Notes under the pieces: generated by a model | Told to the model about the DNA's origin: nothing | The model's input: only the letters and a program-made list of their open reading frames with translations | Databases searched by the model: none | Translations under genes and position numbers: made by a program | Source: Epilithonimonas vandammei | GTDB lineage: Bacteria; Bacteroidota; Bacteroidia; Flavobacteriales; Weeksellaceae | Assembly: GCF_003860525.1 (NCBI RefSeq) | Contig: NZ_CP034161.1 | Span: 372,001-436,000, forward strand | Direction of reading: 5' to 3' | DNA: 64,000 bases | In this document: piece by piece, positions 47,486 through 57,225 of the stretch | Position numbering within the stretch: the stretch's first letter is position 1 | Layout: each line of letters begins with the position of its first letter

Positions 47486-50401
47486 ATGAAATATATATTT
47501 TCGCTCTTTCTATTTATGGCAATGTCCATAAACAGTTATTCACAGAGCACCAAAACCGTGTACACCTGCCCGATGCATCCGCAGGTCGTGAAATCAGCAC
47601 CCGGTAACTGCCCCATTTGCGGTATGACCTTGGTGAAGAAAACCGTTACTGAGAAAAAAACGGCGGCCAAATCCGCGGCCGCTCCTAAAAAGGCCACCGT
47701 AGTTAAAAAAACTACGGGTAAGAAACCTGAAATTACCGCTGCAAAAACAAAGACGGTAACGGAAGTTAAAAAACAGATGATGCCAAAGACTAAAGCAGTA
47801 CCAAAAGACCCAGCGAGCATCAAAACGCCGGAACATTCAACACCTGCTCCGCATCAGCATGAAGCAACGCAAAAGATGTACACTTGTCCGATGCACCCCG
47901 AGGTGGTTTCGGACAAACCCGGAAAGTGTCCCAAGTGCGGTATGAATCTGGTCCCTCAGAAGGAAAGCGGCCAGCATCAGGGTACCGGCAAAACCCCCGA
48001 ACATCAAACTTCAGATCCGCATCAGCATGAAGCAGCGCAAAAAGGTTACACCTGTCCGATGCATCCCGAGGTGATTTCGGACAAACCGGGAAAGTGTCCC
48101 AAGTGCGGTATGAATCTGGTGCCTCAAAAAGGAAAGAAGGAAGATCATTCTGCACATGGAAACATGCAGATGCATAGTGAACACAAAATGGTCATGCCGA
48201 TGCCTGAAAAGCACCTAAAAGGCGGACGCAAAGTGACCTACCATCTTTATGTGAAAGACACCCTGGTAAATTTCGCGGGCAAACAAAAACGCGCCATTGC
48301 CGTAAACGGGCAGATTCCGATGCCAAAGCTGGAGTTTTATGAGGGCGATACGGCGGAAGTGATTGTCCATAATTTAATGGACGAAGAAACTTCTCTGCAC
48401 TGGCACGGTCTTCATCTTCCAAATAAAGAAGATGGGGTTCCCTGGCTTACCCAGAAACCCATTCCACCACATTCAACCTACACGTATTCGTTTCCGATCA
48501 TCCAAAACGGGACCCACTGGTATCACTCACATACTGGTCTGCAGGAGCAGATTGGAATGTATGGGATGATGATTCTGAAAAAACGTCCCGAAGATCCTAC
48601 TTTCCGACCGGGGATTGATGATTTGCCCACGGAGCAGCTTATCCTGAGCGAGTGGACAAACCTGAACCCCAATAATGTTCAGCGGATGCTCCGCAATGCG
48701 AACGACTGGTTCGCAATCAAGAAGGGCGCTACGCAGAGCTATTCTGAAGCCATAAAACAGGGACATTTCAAAACCAAGCTTACCAATGAGTGGAAGCGCA
48801 TGCTGGCCATGGATGTGAGCGACGTTTACTATGACGCATTTCTGGTTAACGGGAAAACCGAAAGCCAGCTGGCAGGATACAAAGCCGGTGACAAAGTACG
48901 GCTGCAAATAGCCAACGGCGGGGCTTCCTCTTATTTCTGGCTTAATTATGCGGGCGGAAAAATTAAAGTAGTGGCCAGTGATGGATTGGACATTGAACCG
49001 GTAGAAGTTGACCGTCTGATCCTTGCGGTTTCCGAAACGGTGGATATCGTAGTGGAAATTCCTGAAAAAAACACCTCCTACGAACTCCTTGTTACGCCCG
49101 AAGACCGCACAAAATCGGCTTCCGTTTACATTGGCGAAGGAATTAAAAAAGCCCAGGCACCCTTACCCAAACTCAAATATTTTGAAGGAATGAAGATGAT
49201 GAACGACATGATGAAGATGAACGGTGACATGAAGGATATGGGCATGAAGATGAGTTATCAGACGATGGATATGAATCAGGTGATGTATCCTGAAATTAGT
49301 GCTGAAAATAATGCAGCAATGCCGATGGACAAGATGGACAACAACGATGCGCAAATGGATCACTCACAGCACCAGATGCCTGCTTCCGGTATTACCACAT
49401 TGAATTATGGGATGATGAAATCGCCTTATGACACTTCGCTTCCGAAAGACAGTCCCGTGCGCGAGCTCAAGTTTACCCTTACGGGAAACATGAACCGCTA
49501 CATATGGAGCATGGACGATAGAGTCCTGGCAGAATCTGACAAAATATTGGTAAAAAAAGGCGAAATTCTCCGCATTACCCTATTCAATAATTCAATGATG
49601 CGTCACCCGATGCACCTGCACGGTTTTGATTTTCGGGTACTCAACAAAAATGGCCTTCAGGCACCCCTCAAAAATGTGTTGGATATTATGCCGATGGAAA
49701 CTAATGTCATCGAATTTGAAGCTAAAACTGACGGGGACTGGTTTTTCCACTGTCACATCCTCTATCACATGATGGCGGGGATGAACCGTGTTTTTGCTGT
49801 TGGTGATTATCAGAATCCTTTGCTGCCCGATAAAGCTTCAGCTTACAAAAAGCTCCAGCGCGAAAGTAACATGTGGCACCTTATGGCCGAAAACGATTTT
49901 GCTACTAATGGTAACGACGGGATGGCGAGGATCTCAAATGCCCGCTACCAATTAGGAACAGAATGGCGTTTAGGCTATAATAGTATGCACGGTTATGAAG
50001 TAGAAACCCATTTAGGTAGATACATTGGAAAGATGCAATGGTTCATGCCCTTTGTAGGTTTTGATTACCGCTACCGTAAAATGGGAGAAGATGAACACGA
50101 AAAGAACATATTTGGACAAACCAACAAGAAAGACACCCGCAGGGCGTTCAGTTTAGGGTTTATGTATACGTTACCTATGCTGGTCAATTTTCAGGCAGAA
50201 GTATATCATGATGGAATTGTGAGATTGCAGTTAATGCGTGAAGATATACCAATTTCAAAAAGACTAAGAGGTGGTTTTATGGTGAATACCGACTTAGAGT
50301 ATATGGGAGAACTTAGGTATATTATCAATAAAAATATAGGTATACGTACCCACTATGATAGTGATATGGGTTGGGGCGTAGGGCTTGCCTTGACATATTA
50401 A
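47486..50401 (+). CDS. CopA-type multicopper oxidase fused to a CopB-like barrel, three metal-binding modules
   Basis: The 971-residue protein combines usually separate proteins. After a signal peptide come three heavy-metal-binding modules with the CPMHPxV...GKCPxCGM pattern (starting near residues 26, 131 and 187) separated by Lys/Ala-rich linkers. A multicopper oxidase follows with all copper sites: HWHGLH (about 305), [15 protein letters not shown] and [12 protein letters not shown] (about 755). A Met/Asp/Lys-rich loop lies near 565-640. Residues from about 790 resemble CopB, an outer-membrane barrel with strands like [20 protein letters not shown]. It likely oxidises Cu(I) at the outer membrane. 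It begins 7 bases after the ATPase. Confidence 0.88.
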   Translation: MKYIFSLFLFMAMSINSYSQSTKTVYTCPMHPQVVKSAPGNCPICGMTLVKKTVTEKKTAAKSAAAPKKATVVKKTTGKKPEITAAKTKTVTEVKKQMMPKTKAVPKDPASIKTPEHSTPAPHQHEATQKMYTCPMHPEVVSDKPGKCPKCGMNLVPQKESGQHQGTGKTPEHQTSDPHQHEAAQKGYTCPMHPEVISDKPGKCPKCGMNLVPQKGKKEDHSAHGNMQMHSEHKMVMPMPEKHLKGGRKVTYHLYVKDTLVNFAGKQKRAIAVNGQIPMPKLEFYEGDTAEVIVHNLMDEETSLHWHGLHLPNKEDGVPWLTQKPIPPHSTYTYSFPIIQNGTHWYHSHTGLQEQIGMYGMMILKKRPEDPTFRPGIDDLPTEQLILSEWTNLNPNNVQRMLRNANDWFAIKKGATQSYSEAIKQGHFKTKLTNEWKRMLAMDVSDVYYDAFLVNGKTESQLAGYKAGDKVRLQIANGGASSYFWLNYAGGKIKVVASDGLDIEPVEVDRLILAVSETVDIVVEIPEKNTSYELLVTPEDRTKSASVYIGEGIKKAQAPLPKLKYFEGMKMMNDMMKMNGDMKDMGMKMSYQTMDMNQVMYPEISAENNAAMPMDKMDNNDAQMDHSQHQMPASGITTLNYGMMKSPYDTSLPKDSPVRELKFTLTGNMNRYIWSMDDRVLAESDKILVKKGEILRITLFNNSMMRHPMHLHGFDFRVLNKNGLQAPLKNVLDIMPMETNVIEFEAKTDGDWFFHCHILYHMMAGMNRVFAVGDYQNPLLPDKASAYKKLQRESNMWHLMAENDFATNGNDGMARISNARYQLGTEWRLGYNSMHGYEVETHLGRYIGKMQWFMPFVGFDYRYRKMGEDEHEKNIFGQTNKKDTRRAFSLGFMYTLPMLVNFQAEVYHDGIVRLQLMREDIPISKRLRGGFMVNTDLEYMGELRYIINKNIGIRTHYDSDMGWGVGLALTY
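47822..48135 (+). repeat. Direct repeat encoding two metal-binding modules
   Basis: Two imperfect copies of about 145 bases, 168 bases apart (56 codons), encode the second and third metal-binding modules of the oxidase. Long identical stretches at DNA level point to a fairly recent duplication. Confidence 0.8.
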
Positions 50402-50877
50402 AATAAAATACCAAATGGTTGGAAACTGCAAAAACCGTAGAAAAATCGGTAAATAAGCAGTTCGTGATGCGGGAAAATTCCTAAAAATTGACCTGCATCA
50501 TGCTACAACTCATTAACGGACGGAAGCTATTTGCATCAGATTGTAAGGATTTTGATGAAGAAAACCGATTTTTCAGAACTTGCTATTGCTTCAAACCTCA
50601 TTATATAGTTTATGTTTTTATTTCTATATAGTCTCAAACACAGCAATTCAAGCCTTAAATATTCTCAATACTTTTAAAAGACCAAATAGATTTAAAAAAA
50701 CATCAAAAATTATTTGGAGACCACCCTTCTTAACGTTCTATCTTTGTAGTGTATTTTATTTTCCATTAAATATCAACCACTTACATCTGAATAAAGATAG
50801 ATGTCTGTTGATTTAAATGAATTTTTAATTGCGAAGATAAATGCATGCAAATTTATAATAACAATTAATTATTTATT
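50402..50877. other. Gene-free stretch before the second metal module
   Basis: About 475 AT-rich bases with no convincing gene. The supported feature is a promoter near its right side, reported separately. Base composition and codon use change from here to the AbiE genes, consistent with a separately acquired block. Confidence 0.55.
50713..50746 (+). promoter_or_regulatory. Promoter of the YPC-ATPase operon
   Basis: TTTG at 50713-50716 and TATCTTTG at 50739-50746, 22 bases apart, fit the Bacteroidetes consensus. The leader before the ATPase start is about 120 bases long. Confidence 0.7.
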
Positions 50878-53274
50878 ATGGCAATAGAAAGTGTTCAATT
50901 GAAGGTTTCCGGATTGATGTGTTCCTTCTGTACTATGAGCGTTGAAAAGGCATTGAAGAGATATCCGGCGATAAAAAGTGTAATGGTGAACCTTGTGCAT
51001 GGTATTGTATTGGTTGAAGCTGATACGGCCAAGATGAACAGGGAGCAATTGGCTGATGCTATTGAAAAGTTAGGTTATTCTGTTTCTTCTACTGAAGTAC
51101 AACAATATAAAACTGATGAAGAACTTTTTAGCTTGATAAAGCATCGTGGTACTATTGGAATGGTTGCTTCCATTATTGATTTGGTTGTTGACCCTTTGAA
51201 TTTGTTTGGGCTTCCGCAGCAGTATCGAAGTTATTTTAGTTTGGTTGTAGCTGCATTTGTTTTGTTTTGGGTAGGATACCCAATACTTCGTAAATCGATT
51301 ATGTCTGTAAAGCAAAGAGTAATCAATGCTAATGTGTTGTTGTCTGCCGGTGCATGGGGTTCTTTTATTGTTGGTGCTATATCTCTTTATAATCCTGTTT
51401 TACCAAACTTTTTGCCTGTTGCTGCATGGTTAATGTCACTGCACTTATTCTTTGGTTACTTTAAGTTAGATACCCGTAAGAAAGCATCTGATGCAGTTCG
51501 TAAACTTATCAATCTGCAACCTGCTAAAGCAAGGGTGTTGAGAGGTGGACAGTTTGTAGATGTTCTTACTAAAGAAGTAATCGTAGGTGAAATTGTTGAG
51601 GTCAGACCAGGTGAACGTATTCCTTTGGATGGTGTTGTAGTGAATGGCGGGGCAAGTGTTGATGAAGCAAGTTTTACCGGAGAAAGCACACCTGCTATAA
51701 AAGAAGTGAGTTCTACTGTTATCGGTGGTACATTAAATCTTGATGGTGCTTTACAAATAAAAGTTTCCAAGATTGGTCAAGACAGTTTCCTTAGTCAGAT
51801 AGTTAGCTTAATGAGCCGTATTGCAGAAAAGAAGCCACCTGTTGAACTGTTGGCAGATAAGCTAATGAACTATTATGGTCCTGTTGTTTTTATTGTAGCT
51901 GCCATTGCTTTTGTAGTATGGGGTGTTGCTACAGGCAATTATATACAAGCAACACTTGTGCTGCTCACTACTGTTATCATGGGTTATCCTTGTGCGTTGG
52001 GAATAACAACTCCTATGCTTGCAGCGATAGCCGGTGGCAAAGGAATTTCTATTGGTTTGTTAGTGAAGGCAAGCGAAGTGTTTTACGGATTGTCGAGAGT
52101 AGATACAATTGTGTTTGACAAAACAGGTACGCTTACCTATGGTAAACCTACTGTTACAGATGTTCATGCCTTCAATGGTAACAGAATTGAATTGTTGTCA
52201 ATTGCTGAAGCACTGGAAAGTAAATCAGAACACCCGATTGGGCAAGCCATTACTTTTTTCGCTTCAAAAGAAGGTGCTCCTAAACTGACCATCGATAATT
52301 TTAAAGCAATTCCAGGCAAGGGTGTAACAGGTAATTTGAATGGTGAAACTGTATTGGCTGGCAAACCTTCTTTTATAGAGCAAAGCGGTATTAATGTGGC
52401 AAACGAAATCAGAAATTCAATCAGTGCTTTAGGTAGTGAAGGCAAAACCGCCGTTCTTATTTGCAAGGGTAATGCTGTTATTGGCGTGATAGCTTTACAA
52501 GATACGCCACGACCTACAGGGGAGCAGGTAATAGCAAAGATGAAGCAAAGGGGTATGAGAACGGTGATGCTTACAGGCGATGCTAAACAAGTGGCTGAAC
52601 CGATTGCCCAGAGATTGGGAATTGATGAAGTACAGGCTGAATTGTTGCCGGGTGAAAAAGCCACTGCTATTGAAGCATTACAAAAGAAAGGTTACAAGGT
52701 TGCAATGGTTGGTGATGGTATCAATGATGCTCCTGCTTTGGCTCAATCTGATGTGGGCATTGCCATCGGAGCAGGAACTGATGTTGCTATTGAAGCAGCC
52801 GGTGTTATCCTGATTGGTGACAGGTTGATAGATGTTTTAAATGCTGTTATCTTAGGTAAGGCAAGCTATAAAACGATGACAGGAAATGTGATGGTAGCTG
52901 TGTTGTTTAATATCGTTGGAATGTTGCTTGCAACATTAGGCTTCATAACTCCGATGCTTGCTATAGTAGTGATGATTGTGAGCATTTTCGCCATCTTACT
53001 GAATACACTGCGAATAAGAGCATTGAAGCTGGAAAAAGTATCTTTAGAAACAACAGCAACATTAACAGAAACAAGTTTTAAAGTAACAAATATGAAGTGT
53101 GAGGGATGTGCCGAAAAAATAACTACTGCACTTACTGCATTGTCTGGGGTGAAAACAGTAAAGCCGAAAGTTATTCAAAAGCAAGTGCTGATAAATTTCT
53201 ATCCTGAACAAATAAAGCAGGATGAATTAAAGAAGGTTCTGGAAAAAGAAGGTTTTAATGCCGTTGAATTATAA
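50878..53274 (+). CDS. P1B-type metal ATPase with YPC motif and two HMA domains
   Basis: A 798-residue heavy-metal ATPase. The N-terminal HMA has GLMCSFC (C15, C18), then membrane helices, actuator FTGES, FDKTGTLT, GDGINDAPA, and a second HMA at the C-terminus (NMKCEGC). The intramembrane transport motif, normally CPC in copper ATPases, reads GYPCALG (Y370, P371, C372). Loss of the first cysteine should change metal choice. The C-terminal HMA is also an unusual position. It heads an operon with an MFS transporter, HMA lipoprotein, CcdA-like protein and CsoR-like regulator. The substrate metal is uncertain. Confidence 0.9.
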   Translation: MAIESVQLKVSGLMCSFCTMSVEKALKRYPAIKSVMVNLVHGIVLVEADTAKMNREQLADAIEKLGYSVSSTEVQQYKTDEELFSLIKHRGTIGMVASIIDLVVDPLNLFGLPQQYRSYFSLVVAAFVLFWVGYPILRKSIMSVKQRVINANVLLSAGAWGSFIVGAISLYNPVLPNFLPVAAWLMSLHLFFGYFKLDTRKKASDAVRKLINLQPAKARVLRGGQFVDVLTKEVIVGEIVEVRPGERIPLDGVVVNGGASVDEASFTGESTPAIKEVSSTVIGGTLNLDGALQIKVSKIGQDSFLSQIVSLMSRIAEKKPPVELLADKLMNYYGPVVFIVAAIAFVVWGVATGNYIQATLVLLTTVIMGYPCALGITTPMLAAIAGGKGISIGLLVKASEVFYGLSRVDTIVFDKTGTLTYGKPTVTDVHAFNGNRIELLSIAEALESKSEHPIGQAITFFASKEGAPKLTIDNFKAIPGKGVTGNLNGETVLAGKPSFIEQSGINVANEIRNSISALGSEGKTAVLICKGNAVIGVIALQDTPRPTGEQVIAKMKQRGMRTVMLTGDAKQVAEPIAQRLGIDEVQAELLPGEKATAIEALQKKGYKVAMVGDGINDAPALAQSDVGIAIGAGTDVAIEAAGVILIGDRLIDVLNAVILGKASYKTMTGNVMVAVLFNIVGMLLATLGFITPMLAIVVMIVSIFAILLNTLRIRALKLEKVSLETTATLTETSFKVTNMKCEGCAEKITTALTALSGVKTVKPKVIQKQVLINFYPEQIKQDELKKVLEKEGFNAVEL

Positions 53275-53279
53275 ATACA

Positions 53280-54488
53280 ATGATGAATAGTTTACAGACA
53301 AAAAAACGAGAATATTTATTGTACGTATTATCGGCTGCCACATTTATAATTTTCTTTCAGTTATATATGGTTGCGCCACTTCTACCTTCCTTATCTGTAT
53401 TTTTCAATGTATCGGAACAAACAATAGGCTTAATTGTGCCTGCATATTTAATCCCTTATGGTATATCAACACTTTTTTATGGATTGTTGGCAGATAAGAT
53501 TGGAACTAAAAAAGTAGTATTATCATCACTTTTTGTCTTTGTTGTATTAACTGCACTTACTTCTTTTTCTCAATCTGTACCCCAGTTAATAACTTGGCGA
53601 TTGCTTACAGGGATTGGAGCAAGTGGTGTAGTTCCTATGGCATTAGCTTGGACAGGACGATCATATTCTTATGAGGAAAGAGGCAGACCTCTTGGATGGA
53701 TTTTTGGAGCAATGGCTGGTGGTGGTGCTTTCGGAGCATCCGCAGGGGTGATTCTTGAATCATATATAGGCTGGAGAATGTTATTTTTAGGCGTTTCTAT
53801 TTTAGGGGTTTTGACATGGACAATACTTTGGTTAGCCTTTCGCAATCTGGGTGATGTACTAATGGAAAAGCAAAAACTGACATTAACTAAAGTTCTCAAT
53901 GGTTACAAGGCATTATTTTCGGGACGTCGGGGAAAAATAGCTTACACCTATGTGTTGCTTAACGGAATTTTTCATGCCGGAGTATTTACCTGGCTCGGAC
54001 TCTATTTTGAAGAATCTTTCGGACTAAGCGGTGCTTCTATTGGATTCGCTATTATAGGATATGGATTCCCCGGATTTATACTTGGCCCATTTATTGGAAA
54101 ACTTGTAGACAAAAAAGGTAGGAATAAACTTTTGCCTATTGGTTTGGCAATTAGCGCTCTATCCGCAATAATTCTTTCCTTTAACATCCCTTTATATGTT
54201 GCTACCATCGCCGTAGTTCTTCTGTCACTGGGATATGATCTGACCCAACCTCTGCTTGCAGGAATAATAACTGAGATTGGTAAAGAAAGAACTGGACAGG
54301 CGATGAGCTTGAACGTATTTATGCTTTTCATAGGATTTGGATTAGGTAGTTATTTATTTGGATTGGCGCTTCAACTTAGTCTGTTACAGGCTCTAACGAT
54401 TTTTTCAGTTGTTCAGGCAACACTGTCCATTATGGCGATTGCCTTATTTAGGGGAGAAATGAAAATAAAATCATTAAGCAAGTATTAG
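53280..54488 (+). CDS. MFS transporter
   Basis: A 402-residue major facilitator with about twelve membrane helices. The loop motif LADKIGTKKVVL between helices two and three and the later GKLVDKKGRNKLLPIG repeat are typical. LTGIGASGVVPMALAW lies in helix four. Its substrate is not evident. The gene starts 5 bases after the ATPase, so it belongs to the metal operon and may export a metal or a metal complex. Confidence 0.85.
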   Translation: MMNSLQTKKREYLLYVLSAATFIIFFQLYMVAPLLPSLSVFFNVSEQTIGLIVPAYLIPYGISTLFYGLLADKIGTKKVVLSSLFVFVVLTALTSFSQSVPQLITWRLLTGIGASGVVPMALAWTGRSYSYEERGRPLGWIFGAMAGGGAFGASAGVILESYIGWRMLFLGVSILGVLTWTILWLAFRNLGDVLMEKQKLTLTKVLNGYKALFSGRRGKIAYTYVLLNGIFHAGVFTWLGLYFEESFGLSGASIGFAIIGYGFPGFILGPFIGKLVDKKGRNKLLPIGLAISALSAIILSFNIPLYVATIAVVLLSLGYDLTQPLLAGIITEIGKERTGQAMSLNVFMLFIGFGLGSYLFGLALQLSLLQALTIFSVVQATLSIMAIALFRGEMKIKSLSKY

Positions 54489-54531
54489 TATAACATTTTA
54501 TTCAAAACATTTTTCATTAAAACACTAAATT

Positions 54532-54885
54532 ATGATTTCAGTATTTAAAACAGGAGTAACGCTATCATTAATCATTTTCTTCGGGATATCCTCCTGCGCA
54601 CAGGAACCGAAGAAAGCCAAGCAAACAACTCCTCAAGAACAAGCAAAACATGTAGGTACGCAAAAAGTAATGATGCCGGTTGATGGAATGACCTGCAGCG
54701 CATGTCAATCTAATGTAAAGAAAACAATTAAATCATTTGAAGGGGTTTCAGATGTAGAAGTAAGCCTTGAAAAGAGGTACGCTTACTTTACATATGACCC
54801 GCAAAAAGTAAAAATTGAAAATATACAAAAAGCGGTAAACGATAAAGGATATACGGCCGGAAAGCCTCAAAAGGTTAAGCAATGA
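54532..54885 (+). CDS. HMA-domain lipoprotein (periplasmic metal chaperone)
   Basis: A 117-residue lipoprotein (lipobox FGISSC) with a Lys/Gln/Thr linker and one HMA domain, ligand loop GMTCSACQSN. This is a MerP-like layout on the periplasmic side. It overlaps the CcdA-like gene by 4 bases, which suggests that bound metal or reducing power is handed to that membrane protein. Confidence 0.87.
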   Translation: MISVFKTGVTLSLIIFFGISSCAQEPKKAKQTTPQEQAKHVGTQKVMMPVDGMTCSACQSNVKKTIKSFEGVSDVEVSLEKRYAYFTYDPQKVKIENIQKAVNDKGYTAGKPQKVKQ

Positions 54886-55568
54886 GTTTAGAACAATTTA
54901 TTGAACAATTCAGTCAATCATTGGCTCAAGGCTCTGCTTTGAGCTTATTGATTGCTGCGGGTGCAGGAGTAATAACCACTGGTGTTTGCCCCTGCACTTT
55001 ACCTGTTGGACTTGGCATAGCCGGGTTGGCGAGCAGTAACACAGAAAATAAATCGAACAGGGGTTTTATGATTGCCCTTGCTTTCTTTATTGGAATTGTT
55101 GTTTGCCTTTCTGTATTGGGTGCTTTGGCTGGTAAGCTGGGCATCTTCCTTACAGAAACATATGGTCAATACTGGGCTTTGTCAATGGCATTCATATCTG
55201 CTGTTGCAGCGGTTTTGGCTTTCTACGGTCCACGGCTTACAACAACCAAACTGGCTGCTATGCGTAAGCCTGGTATCGGTGGTTCTTTTGTATATGGACT
55301 GATATTTAGCTTAGGGACATCAGCTGCTCCACTGTTGTTACTGTTGTCTGTTGCTGCAGCTACAGCAAACCCCATCTACGGTTTTATACTTGCCTTAGTG
55401 TTTGCCATAGGAAGGGGTTTACCATTTTTAATTGTCAGTGCTTTTGCCGGTGCTGTTACAAAGTTTGCTCAACTAACTTGGTTGAGAAGAAGCATTCAAA
55501 TTGTAAGTGGACTTGCCTTGCTGTATGTCTGCTATTATTATGTAAGGGTGTTTATTGATTTACAATGA
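54882..55568 (+). CDS. CcdA/DsbD-like membrane protein
   Basis: A 228-residue protein of six membrane helices related to CcdA/DsbD thiol electron carriers. The first helix holds TTGVCPCTLPVG, with the CPC cysteine pair, and later segments GTSAAPLLLLL and GRGLPFLIVSAF repeat the internal symmetry. It could pass electrons or move metal across the inner membrane. It is coupled to the HMA lipoprotein gene. Confidence 0.78.
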   Translation: MSLEQFIEQFSQSLAQGSALSLLIAAGAGVITTGVCPCTLPVGLGIAGLASSNTENKSNRGFMIALAFFIGIVVCLSVLGALAGKLGIFLTETYGQYWALSMAFISAVAAVLAFYGPRLTTTKLAAMRKPGIGGSFVYGLIFSLGTSAAPLLLLLSVAAATANPIYGFILALVFAIGRGLPFLIVSAFAGAVTKFAQLTWLRRSIQIVSGLALLYVCYYYVRVFIDLQ

Positions 55569-55590
55569 TAAATAAAAACAAATCAATGAT

Positions 55591-56163
55591 ATGTTACCAC
55601 GATTTTTAACAAAAGAACTTAAAGACCGCCTGAATACTATTAAAGGTCAGGTTGAAGGTATAGTCAAAATGCTTGACGAAAGTGATGACCCTGCACAAAT
55701 ATTAAACCAATTTAAAGCCATTAAAAACGGGTTTGAAAAAGCTCAACATTTGTTATTGGACGAAGTCTTTAGAAAGGCATTAGCAATAAAAATTGCAGAA
55801 GCATTAGAAACTTGCCCGGGTAATTGTGGACAAGAAGAAAAAATAGCAATTATTAGACAGCAATTTCCCGATTTGAGACTTAATGAATTGACAGATAAGA
55901 TGAAGGAGATTAACAAAGTTTATGAATTTTTTAGAAAAGAAAAGAACAATATTAGAGACGTCTCCTTTGCTATTGAAAATATGAATTGCCAAAGATGCAC
56001 AGAAAAGGTGAGCCATATCCTAAAAGACATTAATGGTGTTGAAGATGTGAAAATACAATTTATAAAAAAATTGGTTAATGTCAAATACAATACCTCAGTA
56101 ACTGATGAAAATGCCATTATAACTATCTTAACCAATGCAGGGTATAAACCTACAAAAAAATAA
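55591..56163 (+). CDS. CsoR-like regulator fused to an HMA domain
   Basis: The first 80 or so residues follow the CsoR/FrmR helical fold (RLNTIKGQVEGIVKMLDES). The ligand positions of copper CsoR are lost: Pro34 stands where the conserved Cys lies, and the LLLDEVFRKAL helix lacks the usual His and Cys. A CPGNC segment follows (75-79), then a full C-terminal HMA domain with NMNCQRC (C133, C136). It likely represses the operon it ends, with metal sensed by the HMA or CPGNC part instead. Length 190 residues, about twice a normal CsoR. Confidence 0.8.
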   Translation: MLPRFLTKELKDRLNTIKGQVEGIVKMLDESDDPAQILNQFKAIKNGFEKAQHLLLDEVFRKALAIKIAEALETCPGNCGQEEKIAIIRQQFPDLRLNELTDKMKEINKVYEFFRKEKNNIRDVSFAIENMNCQRCTEKVSHILKDINGVEDVKIQFIKKLVNVKYNTSVTDENAIITILTNAGYKPTKK

Positions 56164-56586
56164 AATTATAAAAAGCAACCTTTTCTGTTTATTAATTATG
56201 ATATAGAAATTATGCGGTAATCCGTATATAACAGATTTAGGATTTTTTATAAGTGATTCTGACATTAGGATTTCAAATATATTGGATGAATAAATTTTAC
56301 AATATAACTGTTATCTCAATATAATGGAACTTTCTGACTTTATGAAGATTATTAAATTAGCCAGCGCAAGCATCGAAAAATTGGATTATTATCTTATGAA
56401 AAGGGCAGAAGGTTTCGAAACAACAAAGACTTTCTTTTATAAAACCGAGGTTGTGTTTAATTAAGTGTTTTAATAATTTATTTTTTATTCCAGGTTCTAG
56501 AAAGACTATTTTCAATCTTTAATCGTCCGATTTCTCTAATTATTTGAGAAGCGAATCTTCTTTTTCGTCGCAAATATTTTCTAAAT
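56164..56586. other. AT-rich interval between the metal operon and AbiE
   Basis: About 420 bases with one small possible gene, listed separately, and the left half of the AbiE operator at its right edge. No convincing terminator is seen after the CsoR-like gene. Confidence 0.4.
56324..56464 (+). CDS. Possible 46-residue protein
   Basis: A short frame with ATG start encodes 46 residues (begins MELSDFMKIIKLASASIEKL), amphipathic and helix-like, with no recognised family. It lies alone in the interval before the AbiE operon. Its codon use is protein-like but evidence is thin. Confidence 0.3.
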   Translation: MELSDFMKIIKLASASIEKLDYYLMKRAEGFETTKTFFYKTEVVFN

Positions 56587-56593
56587 TTGCGAC
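56567..56593. promoter_or_regulatory. AbiEi operator overlapping the abiE promoter
   Basis: A perfect 9-bp inverted repeat (GTCGCAAAT / ATTTGCGAC) with a 9-base spacer lies 20 bases before the antitoxin start. Its right arm overlaps TAAATTTG (56582-56589), a match to the -7 box. AbiEi antitoxins are known to repress their own operon by binding inverted repeats at the promoter. Confidence 0.75.
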
Positions 56594-56613
56594 AAAATAA
56601 CCGTAAATTGCAT

Positions 56614-57225
56614 ATGCAAAGCATTGATGATAAAATACTTGTAAAAATAAAAAAAGCGAAGAGGGGTACGCTGTTTTTTATTGAAGACTTTCTTGCTTTC
56701 GGCAATGCCAGAGCAGTTGCAAAAGCATTGGAAAGATTGGTCAATAACGGCGGTATTTCCCGTGTCGCGAGGGGGATTTACGCTGTTTTACAAACGGATC
56801 CAGTTTTGGGAAATATTCAGCCTTCTGCCGAACAGATTGCAGAGGTAATTCGCAAAAGAGACAAGGCGCGCATTATTCCAACGGGAATTCTGGCGCTCAA
56901 TGCACTGGGACTCTCCACCCAGATTCCCCTCAATTTGGTGTATCTTACAGACGGTTCTGCACGAACAGTTGATCTCGGCAAAAGAAAAATAAAATTCAAA
57001 AAAACAAGCCCGAAAAACCTCGCTGCGATTGGTGAAATAAGCGGACTTGTAATCCAAGCTTTGAAAGAAATCGGGAAGGACAATGTCACTCAACAGGAAA
57101 AGGATTTAGTTATAGAAAAACTTAAAAAGGAAAATCCATACCGCTTGGAACACGACATTCGCCTTGCGCCAGAATGGATTAGGATAATAATGCGGAACGC
57201 CATAAATAAAAATAATGACAAATAA
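56614..57225 (+). CDS. abiEi: AbiEi-family antitoxin
   Basis: A 203-residue antitoxin of the AbiE (type IV toxin-antitoxin) system: N-terminal winged HTH (GTLFFIEDFLAFGNARAVAKAL, then LVNNGGISRVARGIYAV) and a C-terminal domain with DGSARTVDLGKRKIKFKK. I start at the ATG of MQSIDD; the frame also begins at a TTG inside the promoter box, which is less likely. The stop overlaps the toxin start by 11 bases. It is probably autoregulated through the inverted repeat upstream. Confidence 0.85.
   Translation: MQSIDDKILVKIKKAKRGTLFFIEDFLAFGNARAVAKALERLVNNGGISRVARGIYAVLQTDPVLGNIQPSAEQIAEVIRKRDKARIIPTGILALNALGLSTQIPLNLVYLTDGSARTVDLGKRKIKFKKTSPKNLAAIGEISGLVIQALKEIGKDNVTQQEKDLVIEKLKKENPYRLEHDIRLAPEWIRIIMRNAINKNNDK

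Noticed and set aside
50878..56163. Mercury resistance operon
   Set aside because: The HMA lipoprotein looks MerP-like, but there is no mercuric reductase, no MerT and no MerR. Metal identity is left open.
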